From the NCBI RefSeq assembly GCF_000744105.1, contig NZ_JQLH01000001.1, forward strand, positions 3,100,001-3,164,000: a DNA stretch of 64,000 nucleotides, given 5' to 3'. The position numbers and the translations under genes were made by a program. Shown piece by piece: positions 17,835 to 27,209 of the stretch. The notes under the pieces are model-generated. The model saw nothing but the letters and a program-made list of their open reading frames with translations, made no database searches and was not told the origin of the DNA. Source of the stretch: Maribacter forsetii DSM 18668. Lineage in GTDB: Bacteria; Bacteroidota; Bacteroidia; Flavobacteriales; Flavobacteriaceae. How positions within the stretch are numbered: position 1 is the first letter of the stretch; every line of letters begins with the position of its first letter.

Positions 17835-18275
17835 CTATTTTATGAATGAATTCAATTCTTCTATATACTCTTTGGGTGTCAGTTTCTTGTAACTGGTTTC
17901 ACCATAAACTTCACCATTGGCGTTCATAACCACAACAAAGGGAAAAATCCCCTGTCTGTTATAATTTTCAGCCAATACCTTATTTTTATTCAATTGCTCC
18001 TCTGGCAGCGCATTCTTTTTTCTACGAGGAAAATCTGCCTGTAACATTACATAATGCTCTTTTGCATATTCTTTAAACTCATTTGTAGACCATATTGCCC
18101 TATCTAATTTAATACAAGGTGCACACCAATCTGAACCTTGAAAAACTAGTATTATTGGCAGATCATTAGTTTCGGCAAGCTCTTTAGCTGTTGTAAAATC
18201 CGTATTCCAGTCTTGAGCTAAAACTGAACCTGCCCCAGAAATCAACATCATTATTAGAACTAAATATTGCTTCAT
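17835..18275 (-). CDS. Exported thioredoxin-fold protein
   Basis: 146 aa thiol:disulfide protein with a signal peptide (residues 1-20) and a redox site W-C-A-P-C (C51, C54) in the context LVFQGSDWCAPCIKLDR. This is the thioredoxin_7/DUF255-like type found in periplasmic reductases. It is the first gene of the operon and ends one base before the apbE start. It may keep the two cysteines of the DUF4266 lipoprotein reduced (inference from the operon). Confidence 0.85.
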   Translation of the reverse strand: MKQYLVLIMMLISGAGSVLAQDWNTDFTTAKELAETNDLPIILVFQGSDWCAPCIKLDRAIWSTNEFKEYAKEHYVMLQADFPRRKKNALPEEQLNKNKVLAENYNRQGIFPFVVVMNANGEVYGETSYKKLTPKEYIEELNSFIK

Positions 18276-18690
18276 AGTCTTTAATATTTAATCAATACAC
18301 CATAAGAAACTATAACCAACAAATTTGTTTGAAAATAGTTATTAAAATAATTTACACACTAATAGCTAAACGTACCATTTACTAAAAATTGTGCTAGTGC
18401 AAAGGCACTGTTCATCTAAATTAAAAATACAATGATTACATAGATAAAAACAAGATATATTAATTATGATCACAATATATATTTGCTATACTTAGAAATA
18501 TGACTAAAGTCATCTTTAAAAATGACTTCGTACTATACTTTTGAACCTAAAAAATAGAGTTCTACACTATATTCATGCAGATTCTGTATAGAATATTAGA
18601 AACTTTAAAAGAAAATGTCAGATTTTAACTTAGATGTTCCTTACCCTTAAATATTCCTATAAATTTGTCAAACACTAATCCTTTTTACAC
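18276..18690. other. Divergent intergenic region upstream of pta
   Basis: About 415 AT-rich bases with no open frame. It contains AAGTCAT (18507-18513) and ATGACTT (18522-18528) as an inverted repeat, partly overlapping TGACT-AA-AGTCA (18501-18512). It also contains TACTTTTG (18536-18543), which fits the Bacteroidota minus-7 consensus TAnnTTTG on the plus strand. The dyad just upstream of that element could be an operator for pta-ackA. Confidence 0.45.
18536..18543 (+). promoter_or_regulatory. Possible minus-7 element of the pta-ackA promoter
   Basis: TACTTTTG matches the Bacteroidota TAnnTTTG consensus. No TTG is found at the usual distance upstream, but the inverted repeats at 18501-18528 lie there instead, as at activator-dependent promoters. 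The transcript would start about 140 bases before the pta GTG. Confidence 0.3.
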
Positions 18691-20784
18691 GTGAGTAAAG
18701 CTATATATATTGTTACTACAGAACCCAATAGTGGAAAATCTATTGTCTCATTAGGCCTAATGCAACTTCTTTTAGGTAGAACTGCCAAAGTAGGCTATTT
18801 CAGACCTATTATTGACGATGTCCCCAATGGCAAAACCGATAACCACATTGATACTGTTCTAAGCTACTTTAATGTAGATATGAAATCAGAAGAAGCTTAT
18901 GCATACACGCGTAGCCAAGTCGTTCAATTAAAAAACCAGGATAAAGACGACGAAATTGTAGGGCATATTATACACAAGTATAAAACCATTGAAAACAAGT
19001 TCGATTTCGTTTTAGTTGAAGGAACTGATTTTTCTGGAGAAGGTGCAATTATTGAGTGGGATATAAACGTGCTTATCGCTAAAAATTTAGGCATACCAGC
19101 CGTGATTCTAGCAAGCGGAAAAAATAAAACCTTAAATGAATTGGTCGGTAATCTTTACATGGCTTACGACTCTTTTAAAGAGAAAGGTGTAGATGTACTG
19201 TTAATCGTTGCCAATAAAGTACAACCCGAAAATGTCACTATTGTTTCTGAAGGATTAAAAGAAAAATTACCCGATGATGTTTTAGTAGGCACCATACCTG
19301 TTAACTCTATTTTAGGTAGCCCAACATTAAAAGAAATTGCCCAAGAATTAGATGCCAAAGTTCTTTTTGGTAAAGATCATATAAATAACCAGGCAGGTAG
19401 TTTTAGTGTGGGTGCCATGCAATTACGTAACTACATCACCCATTTAAAAGATGATAGTTTGGTTATTACACCTGGTGATCGTGCAGATATTATTTTGGGT
19501 GCGCTACAGGCTAACATTTCAAGTAATTATCCTAGCTTGTCCGGTATTGTTTTAACCGGAGGTCTATTGCCGGAAGAATCCATTATAAAGTTGATAGAAG
19601 GTCTTTCTGACATCATTCCCATTCTATCGGTTGCAAGGGGTACGTTCTATGTCACCAACAAAATAGGTACCATTAGACCACGTATTTACGCTGAAAACAC
19701 TGAAAAAATACAGACATCCATACAAGAATTCGAGAAACATGTACCTACCAAAGAATTGGCTGAACGGTTAATTACTTTCAAGGCTAAGGGTATAACTCCT
19801 AGAATGTTTCAGTATAACCTTCTTCAAAAAGCAAAATCTTCTAAAAAACATATTGTTCTGCCAGAAGGTACAGATGAACGAATTTTAATGGCAACAAAAA
19901 TGTTAATAGATGCCGATGCCGTTACTATTACTCTTTTGGGAAATAGAGAACAGATTATCTCAAAAATTACAGATCTAGATATTGATTTGGACATCAATAC
20001 TATCGACATTATCGACCCAACGACATCTGATCAGTTTTTAGAATACGCCACTACCCTTTTTGAATTGCGTAAGCATAAGAATGTAAACTTGGCAATGGCT
20101 AAAGATTTAATGGAGGATGTCTCATATTTTGGCACTATGATGGTTCATAAAGGACATGCCGATGGTATGGTTTCTGGCGCAGTACATACCACGCAACACA
20201 CTATTAGACCGGCTCTTCAATTTATAAAGACCAAACCAGGAGTTTCTATTGTGTCTTCTATATTTTTCATGTGCCTACCCAATAGAGTGACCGTTTTTGG
20301 AGATTGCGCCATTAATCCTAATCCTAATTCTGAACAATTATCTGAAATAGCCATTTCATCTGCCGCTACAAGTGCCGCATTTGGAATAGAACCAAAAGTA
20401 GCCATGCTTTCTTATTCTTCAGGTGCTTCTGGCGTTGGTGAAGATGTGGACAGAGTTAGAAAAGCAACTGAAATCATTAAAGAAAAAAGACCCGATTTAA
20501 AGGTTGAAGGTCCTATACAATATGATGCGGCGGTAGATGCTAAAGTAGGACTAAGTAAATTGCCAGATTCTGAGGTAGCAGGGCAAGCTAGCGTTTTTAT
20601 ATTTCCTGACTTGAATACGGGCAACAACACCTACAAGGCTGTACAAAGAGAAACTGGTGCCTTAGCTATTGGACCAATGTTACAAGGTCTAAATAAACCT
20701 GTTAATGACTTAAGTCGCGGTTGTACCGTTGATGATATTTTTAATACTGTAATAATTACTGCAATTCAAGCAGAAGGATTCTAA
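18691..20784 (+). CDS. pta: Phosphate acetyltransferase, long form
   Basis: 697 aa cytosolic enzyme converting acetyl-CoA plus phosphate to acetyl phosphate. Three parts: an N-terminal P-loop domain (TTEPNSGKSIVSLGLMQLL, residues 9-27), a DRTGG domain (about 215-330) and the catalytic PTA_PTB domain (about 370-690, with LPEGTDERI, VHTTQHTIRPAL, SYSSGASG and GPIQYDAAVD). Start is GTG; no ATG fits the conserved N-terminus. ackA starts 10 bases after the stop, so the two form the acetate operon. Confidence 0.96.
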   Translation: MSKAIYIVTTEPNSGKSIVSLGLMQLLLGRTAKVGYFRPIIDDVPNGKTDNHIDTVLSYFNVDMKSEEAYAYTRSQVVQLKNQDKDDEIVGHIIHKYKTIENKFDFVLVEGTDFSGEGAIIEWDINVLIAKNLGIPAVILASGKNKTLNELVGNLYMAYDSFKEKGVDVLLIVANKVQPENVTIVSEGLKEKLPDDVLVGTIPVNSILGSPTLKEIAQELDAKVLFGKDHINNQAGSFSVGAMQLRNYITHLKDDSLVITPGDRADIILGALQANISSNYPSLSGIVLTGGLLPEESIIKLIEGLSDIIPILSVARGTFYVTNKIGTIRPRIYAENTEKIQTSIQEFEKHVPTKELAERLITFKAKGITPRMFQYNLLQKAKSSKKHIVLPEGTDERILMATKMLIDADAVTITLLGNREQIISKITDLDIDLDINTIDIIDPTTSDQFLEYATTLFELRKHKNVNLAMAKDLMEDVSYFGTMMVHKGHADGMVSGAVHTTQHTIRPALQFIKTKPGVSIVSSIFFMCLPNRVTVFGDCAINPNPNSEQLSEIAISSAATSAAFGIEPKVAMLSYSSGASGVGEDVDRVRKATEIIKEKRPDLKVEGPIQYDAAVDAKVGLSKLPDSEVAGQASVFIFPDLNTGNNTYKAVQRETGALAIGPMLQGLNKPVNDLSRGCTVDDIFNTVIITAIQAEGF

Positions 20785-20794
20785 AACCATTTTT

Positions 20795-21979
20795 ATGAAA
20801 ATTCTAATTATCAATTCTGGTAGTTCTTCTATAAAATATCAACTTTTAGAAATGCCTTCGGCTAAAATAATATGTCTAGGCACTATAGAACGTATTGCCA
20901 GTACCGAAGCAATTTCTACCTATAAAACGGATACACATAAGGTTGAAAAAACCTATGAAATTGCAACTCACAAAGCTGGTCTAGAACGAATTACTTCGCT
21001 TTTACTTGATGCCGAAATGGGCGTTATCAATAGTACAGAAGACATTGACGCCATTGGTCATCGTGTGGTACATGGTGGTAAAGATTATGTTGACACTACT
21101 TTAATCAATGAAGAGGTTAAGAAGAAAATCAAATCGCTCTTTCCTCTAGCCCCTTTACACAATCCTGCGAATTTAGAAGGTATTCTCATGGCGGAAGAAA
21201 TATTTGAATCTGCTAAACAAATCGTTGTTTTTGATACTGCCTTTCATGGTACGTTACCAATAAAAGCTAAAAAATATGCCGTTCCTAATGTTTTGTTCAA
21301 TGAAAAAAGAATACAAGCCTATGGATTTCATGGCACTAGTCATAAATATGTATCTGAAAAGGCGAATGAATATTTAGGCAATCAAAATACCAAGTTGATT
21401 TCCATTCATTTGGGAAATGGTTGTAGCATTACCGCTATTAAAGATGGAAAAAGTGTAGATCATAGTATGGGGTTTGCACCCTCTAACGGACTTGTAATGG
21501 GTACACGAAGTGGTGATATTGACCACGCTATCATCTTCTATATGGTAAAAACACTTGGTTATGAGTTAGATGAAGTAAGCGAACTTTTAAACAAGGAGAG
21601 CGGAATGCTGGGGCTTACCGGATATAATGATTTACGAGATATAGAAGAGGAAGCGGGTAAAGGAAATAAAGATTGTATCATAGCCCTTGAAATGAATGCC
21701 TACCGTATTAAAAAATACATAGGTGCCTACACCGCCTCTATGAACGGGTTAGATGCCATTATTTTCACTGCTGGTATAGGAGAAAACTCTAGTTTAATGC
21801 GTCAACTGGTCTGTAAGGATATGGAGTATTTTAATTTTCATTTAGATGATTCAAAAAATGAATTAAGATCAAAAAACACTAGAGAAATAAATACAACTAA
21901 TTCTAAGGTTAAAATATTAGTCATACCAACTAATGAAGAATTAGAAATTGCAAAACAGGTATATGCTCTTCTTAACTAG
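20795..21979 (+). CDS. ackA: Acetate kinase
   Basis: 394 aa ASKHA-family kinase making ATP from acetyl phosphate in overflow metabolism. Signature MKILIINSGSSSIKYQLL (residues 1-18), VVHGGKDYVDTTLI, AYGFHGTSHKYV and the nucleotide-binding MGTRSGDID and FTAGIGENSS. Full length. Follows pta by 10 bases. Confidence 0.97.
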   Translation: MKILIINSGSSSIKYQLLEMPSAKIICLGTIERIASTEAISTYKTDTHKVEKTYEIATHKAGLERITSLLLDAEMGVINSTEDIDAIGHRVVHGGKDYVDTTLINEEVKKKIKSLFPLAPLHNPANLEGILMAEEIFESAKQIVVFDTAFHGTLPIKAKKYAVPNVLFNEKRIQAYGFHGTSHKYVSEKANEYLGNQNTKLISIHLGNGCSITAIKDGKSVDHSMGFAPSNGLVMGTRSGDIDHAIIFYMVKTLGYELDEVSELLNKESGMLGLTGYNDLRDIEEEAGKGNKDCIIALEMNAYRIKKYIGAYTASMNGLDAIIFTAGIGENSSLMRQLVCKDMEYFNFHLDDSKNELRSKNTREINTTNSKVKILVIPTNEELEIAKQVYALLN

Positions 21980-22011
21980 GTCTTTATAAAGTTAATGTCG
22001 TCAACAATAAT

Positions 22012-22063
22012 CTAAAAAAAGTCTGGTGTTTAAAACAAACATTGTTTAAAACACCAGACTTAC
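22012..22063. terminator. Terminator between ackA and nrdA
   Basis: Long inverted repeat GTCTGGTGTTT (22021-22031) / AACACCAGAC (22050-22059) with partly paired inner bases and a run of seven A at 22014-22020, which is a U run for minus-strand transcripts. It ends the nrdBA operon and may also stop pta-ackA. Confidence 0.8.
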
Positions 22064-22094
22064 AATTTAAATTCTATTCTTAGAATGTCAAGGC

Positions 22095-23891
22095 TTATGC
22101 CTCACAACTAGCACAATCTTTCTTTTGCTTGAATTTTTGAGCCGCGTTCATACTATGTTGGTAGTACAATGACTTCAATCCTAATTTCCATGCAGTTACG
22201 TGAATCTTATTGATTTCTTTAACCGGCATATCTGGGTGAACAATAATATTCACTGACTGCCCTTGATCAATATGATTTTGTCTGTTCGCTGCCTGATAGA
22301 TAATATCCATCTGGTCAATTTCAGAATACGTTTTAAATACATCTTTCTCTAAGTCTGAAAGGAAATCTAAATGCTGAACAGATCCGTCAAAATCACGAAT
22401 ACTATGCCATACTGCTGTAGTATTCATTCCTTTTTCCTCTAAAAGCTCTACCAAGAAAGGATTTCTAATAGTAGTTTTTACTTTGGCAATATCCTTTACA
22501 TATGTATTAGACCATATTGGTTCAATACCTTGTGATACTTGACCTAAAATAAAAGCAGAAGATGTTGTTGGTGCAATTGCATTCAAGGTTGCATTTCTTC
22601 TACCGTATCCTTTTAATACTTCTGGCTCACCAAATTTTTCGGCTAGCTCTGCAGAAGCGCTGTATGATTTATCTTTTATTGTTTTGAATATTTCACTATT
22701 CAAATTATATGCTTCTTGACTGTTAAAAGGCAACATTTTAGATTGTAACAATGAATGCCATCCCAACACCCCTAAACCTAAAGCACGGTTATCTTTTGCG
22801 AAGTTATAAGCACGCTCCATGAACATGAACGTTTGGCGATCTTCACGACTTTCTGAATCTCTATAAACTTCTAACTTTTCACAGAACTCGGTAATAACAG
22901 CATCTAAAAAGAATACCATTGTTTCTACCGCATCCGTATCTTTCCATTTATCATAATGAAGAACGTTTACAGAAGATAATACACATACAAAAGACCACTC
23001 ATCACTTGATGGCAACATGATTTCCGTACATAGGTTACTTGCATGAATTTTGTGCCCTTTTTCTTTGTACACATCAGAAGCACCATTGTTAGCGTTATCC
23101 TTAAAGAAAATGTACGGATACCCCATTTCACCTCTTCTCTGTAATACTTTAGCCCAGATAGAACGCTTTTCATTATCGCCATCTACCATCTCTTGCATCC
23201 ACTCATTAGTTACGGTAACACCATGAGTAAGCTCTTGAATTGGGTTCCCTTCAGTACCAATTTCCAAAAATTCTTTAATATCTGCATGCTCTACTGGTAA
23301 ATATGGAGAAAAACGACCACGACGAACAGAACCCTGACTAACAACATCTACCATAGATTCAAAAAGCTGCATAATGTGTACCGCTCCAGAAGCTTTACCA
23401 TTATTTTTCACCTCTGCTCCTCTATGCCTAATATTACCAAAGTAACCAGATGTACCACCACCTAATTTAGACATCATACCAACTTCTGACTGTGTATACA
23501 AAATGTTACCCATGTCATCAGCGATGTTAGAACCAAAACAGCTAATTGGTAATCCTCTTTCTTTACCGAAATTAGACCAAACCGGTGAAGCCAAAGAGTA
23601 AAAACCTTCGCTCATATAGCCATAGAACTTGTCTGAAAAACCAGGCATGCCCAATATCTTTTCTGCTCTATCAGCAATTTCACGAATACGAGTTTCCGCA
23701 GAAATACCCGGTGATAAGTAACCAGAACCTAAAAAGTTACGGCTATCTTCATTTAACCACTTAAAACCTTGTTCTTTATCTTCTTTTAGGCTTTTAAGCG
23801 CTTCTTTCCTAGCCTGTACCAGTTCATTTGAACCATTCAGTTTTACTTCTTCCTGTATGCTAGTCTCTAATTTAATTTTTGAATCGTTCAT
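22095..23891 (-). CDS. nrdA: Class I ribonucleotide reductase, catalytic subunit without ATP-cone
   Basis: 598 aa NrdA. Substrate and radical motifs include PISCFGSN, the catalytic NLCTEIMLP and LSSVNV, and the C-terminal redox pair CASCEA. It starts directly in the ten-stranded barrel region and lacks the N-terminal ATP-cone of E. coli NrdA; the cone is on NrdB instead. ATG 23889-23891 abuts the nrdB stop with no gap. Makes deoxyribonucleotides from NDPs in the cytosol. Confidence 0.93.
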   Translation of the reverse strand: MNDSKIKLETSIQEEVKLNGSNELVQARKEALKSLKEDKEQGFKWLNEDSRNFLGSGYLSPGISAETRIREIADRAEKILGMPGFSDKFYGYMSEGFYSLASPVWSNFGKERGLPISCFGSNIADDMGNILYTQSEVGMMSKLGGGTSGYFGNIRHRGAEVKNNGKASGAVHIMQLFESMVDVVSQGSVRRGRFSPYLPVEHADIKEFLEIGTEGNPIQELTHGVTVTNEWMQEMVDGDNEKRSIWAKVLQRRGEMGYPYIFFKDNANNGASDVYKEKGHKIHASNLCTEIMLPSSDEWSFVCVLSSVNVLHYDKWKDTDAVETMVFFLDAVITEFCEKLEVYRDSESREDRQTFMFMERAYNFAKDNRALGLGVLGWHSLLQSKMLPFNSQEAYNLNSEIFKTIKDKSYSASAELAEKFGEPEVLKGYGRRNATLNAIAPTTSSAFILGQVSQGIEPIWSNTYVKDIAKVKTTIRNPFLVELLEEKGMNTTAVWHSIRDFDGSVQHLDFLSDLEKDVFKTYSEIDQMDIIYQAANRQNHIDQGQSVNIIVHPDMPVKEINKIHVTAWKLGLKSLYYQHSMNAAQKFKQKKDCASCEA

Positions 23892-25166
23892 TTAAAATAA
23901 GTCGTCACTGGTTATACTTTGTGTTCTTTTGCTATAGTTGATAGAGCGTTTTACGAAGAAATCGCCATGTTTGGTACCGATTATTTCATCATCGAACCAT
24001 TCTGTTTGCGACAGTAATTCTTCGTCTACGTCAAATATTTTTTCGATTCCTATACTTTCTATAGAATCGTTAAATCTCTTTTTAATGAATTCCTTCACCA
24101 AATTCTTAGGTAAGAAATCTATTTCCCCGGCTTCAAAAATCCAATCTATAATATCACTTTCCGATACAAATGCTTCTTTACACATTTCTTGTACAGACGC
24201 ATGGAATTCTTTACTGAACCATGTAGGATTTTCGTCCTTAATAATATTTATTATATCAATTCCAAAATCACCGTGAATCTGCTCTTCTTTAGAGGTAGCC
24301 TCTACCACGTTTGAAATACCTTTAAACATGTTCTTATGCTTATTAAAAGCCATAATGATCAAGAACTGAGAAAATAAAGACACATGTTCTATAAATAAAG
24401 AGAATAATAGCACAGATTCTGCATATTCTTGATTATCCTCACTCTTAGAGTTCTTAAGAGCAGTTTCTAAATAATGAACCCTTTTCATTATAACAGGCTT
24501 CTTCTTCAAATTTTTAAACTCTTCGTTCAATCCTAATATTTCTAACAAGTGTGAATAAGCATCATGATGTCTTACCTCACTTTCTGCAAAAGTTGCACCT
24601 ACAGAACCAATTTCCGGTTTTGGCATTTTTTGATAGATGTCTCCCCAAAAACTTTTTACCGCTACTTCTATTTGAGAAATAGCCAACATGGTATTCTTTA
24701 TCGCGTTTCTCTCAATATCGTTTAACCCCGTTTTAAAATCTTGAATATCACTCGTGAAATTAAATTCTGTATGGATCCAATATGAATGTCTTATCGCAGA
24801 TACATATTCATATAATGCAGGGTATTCATATGGCTTAAGATTTACACGTTTTTCAAACACATTTGACTTTCTTCTTTGTGCCTGTTCGTTTCTATAAATA
24901 ATGTAAGCTTTTGCTACATCAAAGAAACCACCTTCCATTAATTTATTCTCAACAAAATCTTGAACCTCCTCTACTGTAGGAATATAATTGATATCAGCTT
25001 GCTTTCTTTCTAAAAGTGCTGAATGAACATTATTAGAGATAGTTTCAGCTTCACTGGGACCTCCATGTTCTACAGCTGTCATAGCCTTTAAAATGGCATT
25101 TGTAATCTTGTGTAAATGAAAAGGTTTTGTCGAAAAATCCCTTTTTATGACTTCTGTGATTTCCAT
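23892..25166 (-). CDS. nrdB: Class I ribonucleotide reductase radical subunit with N-terminal ATP-cone
   Basis: 424 aa. Residues 1-95 form an ATP-cone (KPFHLHKITNAILKAM then VEEVQDFVENKLMEGG). The ferritin-like radical domain follows, with metal ligands E167 (probable), E197 and H200 (SEVRHHDAYSHLL), and KEEQIHGDFG. Tyr204 occupies the position of the radical tyrosine of E. coli NrdB. This architecture is the one described for Leeuwenhoekiella blandensis NrdB, where dATP-driven oligomerisation of NrdB switches the enzyme off and the metal centre is dimanganese. First gene of nrdBA. Confidence 0.93.
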   Translation of the reverse strand: MEITEVIKRDFSTKPFHLHKITNAILKAMTAVEHGGPSEAETISNNVHSALLERKQADINYIPTVEEVQDFVENKLMEGGFFDVAKAYIIYRNEQAQRRKSNVFEKRVNLKPYEYPALYEYVSAIRHSYWIHTEFNFTSDIQDFKTGLNDIERNAIKNTMLAISQIEVAVKSFWGDIYQKMPKPEIGSVGATFAESEVRHHDAYSHLLEILGLNEEFKNLKKKPVIMKRVHYLETALKNSKSEDNQEYAESVLLFSLFIEHVSLFSQFLIIMAFNKHKNMFKGISNVVEATSKEEQIHGDFGIDIINIIKDENPTWFSKEFHASVQEMCKEAFVSESDIIDWIFEAGEIDFLPKNLVKEFIKKRFNDSIESIGIEKIFDVDEELLSQTEWFDDEIIGTKHGDFFVKRSINYSKRTQSITSDDLF

Positions 25167-25587
25167 GTTAATATAAAGTTAATGTTGTGGGTAATAAGCG
25201 AGGTGTAAAGTTCGAAAATTAATCACCTTAATTTTACATTTACCTCCTTAAGCTTTTAACAGGGTTATCAACAATTTGATTTTTAACGCAAATTAACTGG
25301 TTAAAATCTCTCTACAAAACAACACACAAAACACTATAAATCAACATATTAAATCAAATTAATTGAATACAAACACAATGTAAACTTAAAGAAACACTTC
25401 AGCTAAAACTTTTTTAAATTATTTTTCGCACCTTTTTTCATAAGCTATTTTTTAAAATAATCTACTATATACCTTGATGTAAATTTTTTATTAAAATTCA
25501 CCATACTTTAAGTAGTTTTAGGTCAATTAAATAGCTAAAATCATATTAACCGAAGCATTATATTTTTTACTTAAACCGCAACTTTGA
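25167..25587. other. AT-rich intergenic region upstream of nrdB
   Basis: About 420 very AT-rich bases lying between the nrdB start and a pseudogene. It should hold the nrd promoter. I found no clear NrdR box pair, exact TAnnTTTG element or RNA-like hairpin. Confidence 0.5.
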
Positions 25588-26159
25588 TCACTTCCTCAAA
25601 TTCACCCTTTTTCTGATTATTTTACCTTTTGCACCACCAAAACTTTCAGATTGCACTTCTAAGTAAATAATGCCGTTTTTTGTAGGAATTTTTGAAATAT
25701 AGAAATCTTGTGCCGGAGTTTTCCCTAACCATACTTTTTCATTTTTAGCATTTACATAGTACAAATTATGATGTATTTTTTCAGAATTAGAAGTAAAATG
25801 AACATATACTTCAGTACCATTTTAATGAGGAAAAGTTTGAACTTTAAATGTAAATGTTGATGGCTTAGTTTCTTTTGTAGATATCAGCGATAATTCACTA
25901 TTAGATAACTGGTAATATACTTCTAACCAAATGTGTCCTTTTGTTTTTGTAACTATTATAAATTTTACATTTTTAATTAAAGGAATATCAGCATCTTCAT
26001 TTCCTTCAAATAATAAACTACTACCAGTATAACTATCATCAAAATTAATTGAAGCTTTTACTTTGATTGTTTATTCTTAAAATTGCCATGTTGATAATAT
26101 ATGTTGTATACTAAGTTTATGCCATTCATTTTGTAAACAGAATCAGAAAATAAATCCAT
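25588..26159 (-). pseudogene. Pseudogene of a ~190-residue protein of unknown family
   Basis: The minus strand codes from an ATG at 26157-26159 (MDLFSDSVYKMNGINLVYN) to TGA at 25588-25590, but two lesions break it. A frameshift lies near 26060-26085 (the first frame stops at 26058-26060), and an in-frame TAA is at 25822-25824. The second segment reads KVKASINFDDSYTGSSLLF, then GHIWLEVYYQLSNSELSLI; after the stop it continues GTEVYVHFTSNSEKIHHNLY and ends KGKIIRKRVNLRK. Codon-like composition persists through both lesions, which supports a recently broken gene. Beta-strand-rich; family not recognised. Confidence 0.7.
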
Positions 26160-26196
26160 TTAATATTTAATACTTTTGAAAAAGGAAACAGCATAT

Positions 26197-26556
26197 ATGA
26201 CCATTGAAGATTTAGTTGGAGAATATCAAATCTTAGGAAGTAACCAAGATGCCGAACAGCATTCTTACAAAGGAAAACTGATTTTGTCTTTAGATGATAA
26301 TACCAGAATAGCTGCCATATGGACTATAGGCACTAATCAACAACAAACAGGCACTGGATTTTTTAAAAACAATATTCTAGTTATAAACTTTAGATACATT
26401 GGCGAAGACCGTAATATTTACAAAGGTGTTGCTGTTTACCAATGTATTTCTAAAGATATTTTAGACGGATTTTGGTCCGAGAAACATGGAAATCCACTTT
26501 ATTTAGGAGAAGAGCGTTGTTTTAGAATTAAAACGAACGCCGTACCATTAAATTAA
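26197..26556 (+). CDS. Hypothetical beta-rich protein
   Basis: 119 aa from the ATG at 26197-26199, preceded by AAAAAGGAAACAG, a fair ribosome binding site. The frame extends to a TTG at 26176, but the ATG is favoured. Sequence: MTIEDLVGEYQILGSN, KGKLILSLDDNTRIAAIWTI, TGTGFFKNNILVINFRY, ending DGFWSEKHGNPLYLGEERCF. The pattern of short strands with repeated G-F/W-F suggests a small lipocalin-like barrel. No signal peptide. No family recognised. It ends two bases before the stop of the convergent Pycsar-effector-like gene. Confidence 0.6.
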   Translation: MTIEDLVGEYQILGSNQDAEQHSYKGKLILSLDDNTRIAAIWTIGTNQQQTGTGFFKNNILVINFRYIGEDRNIYKGVAVYQCISKDILDGFWSEKHGNPLYLGEERCFRIKTNAVPLN

Positions 26557-26558
26557 GA

Positions 26559-27197
26559 TTACATAGCAAACATGATATGGCAAGCTATAAAGCCTACCAC
26601 TGCCAAAATAATACCTACTAAGAAAACATGAAAAGAAGTTCTAAGTAGTTTAAACTTTCTATCAATTGTCTTACCTAAATGAAACGTATCTCTTGCAATG
26701 GTCTTATAAAGTTCGTCTCCTTTGTACATTAGACCTGTAAGTTCTTCTGTGTACTCTTCCTCATTCATAGTATTAAAATTACCATAGAACAAAAGGTTAT
26801 TGGTGCTTCTATCTCCATGGGTAAGTTCTGGTCTAGTGGCAAATACTGCATATGCTATAGATATGAGATTAGTTCCCAACATTATAATTGCCGGATATAT
26901 AAGATGTGGATCTTTATCTAACTGACTTAATACGGTTCCCAGGATTATTGATAAAATAAGTGCGTTGATGGAAATAAGAATATTGGATTTTCTATCGATC
27001 ATTGCGTTCAAAGTATACTGATTTTTAGATACCAAACGAAACAAAGTTTCTGCACCACGTTCTGAACGAGGTTCAACTTTTGATAGTTTCTTCTTCAGTT
27101 CTTTTAACTTCTCTTTATCGATACCCAATTCGGTAATCAATTGTTTATCAATCGCTTTTTCTTGCTTTTTTAATTCTTTTTCTGATTCTTCCATCAT
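26559..27197 (-). CDS. Pycsar-effector-like membrane protein (PycTM/DUF5706 type)
   Basis: 212 aa from the ATG at 27195-27197 (a second at 27192). A charged coiled-coil N-terminus (residues 1-45) is followed by AETLFRLVSKNQYTLNAMIDRKSNILISIN-type sequence entering the first membrane helix (about 70-95), a second helix (about 105-130, ending FATRPELTHGDRS) and a last one at the C-terminus (SFHVFLVGIILAVVGFIACHIM). This is the layout of PycTM domains, membrane effectors of cyclic-pyrimidine defence, which in flavobacteria also occur on HD-domain housekeeping proteins. No pyrimidylate cyclase gene is in the window. Last gene of the six-gene Rieske operon, 12 bases after the antiporter. Confidence 0.65.
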   Translation of the reverse strand: MMEESEKELKKQEKAIDKQLITELGIDKEKLKELKKKLSKVEPRSERGAETLFRLVSKNQYTLNAMIDRKSNILISINALILSIILGTVLSQLDKDPHLIYPAIIMLGTNLISIAYAVFATRPELTHGDRSTNNLLFYGNFNTMNEEEYTEELTGLMYKGDELYKTIARDTFHLGKTIDRKFKLLRTSFHVFLVGIILAVVGFIACHIMFAM

Positions 27198-27209
27198 CAA
27201 ATACTTTTA

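Noticed and set aside
26559..27197. A complete Pycsar anti-phage system
   Set aside because: Only an effector-like membrane protein is present; no cyclase or other defence gene lies nearby.
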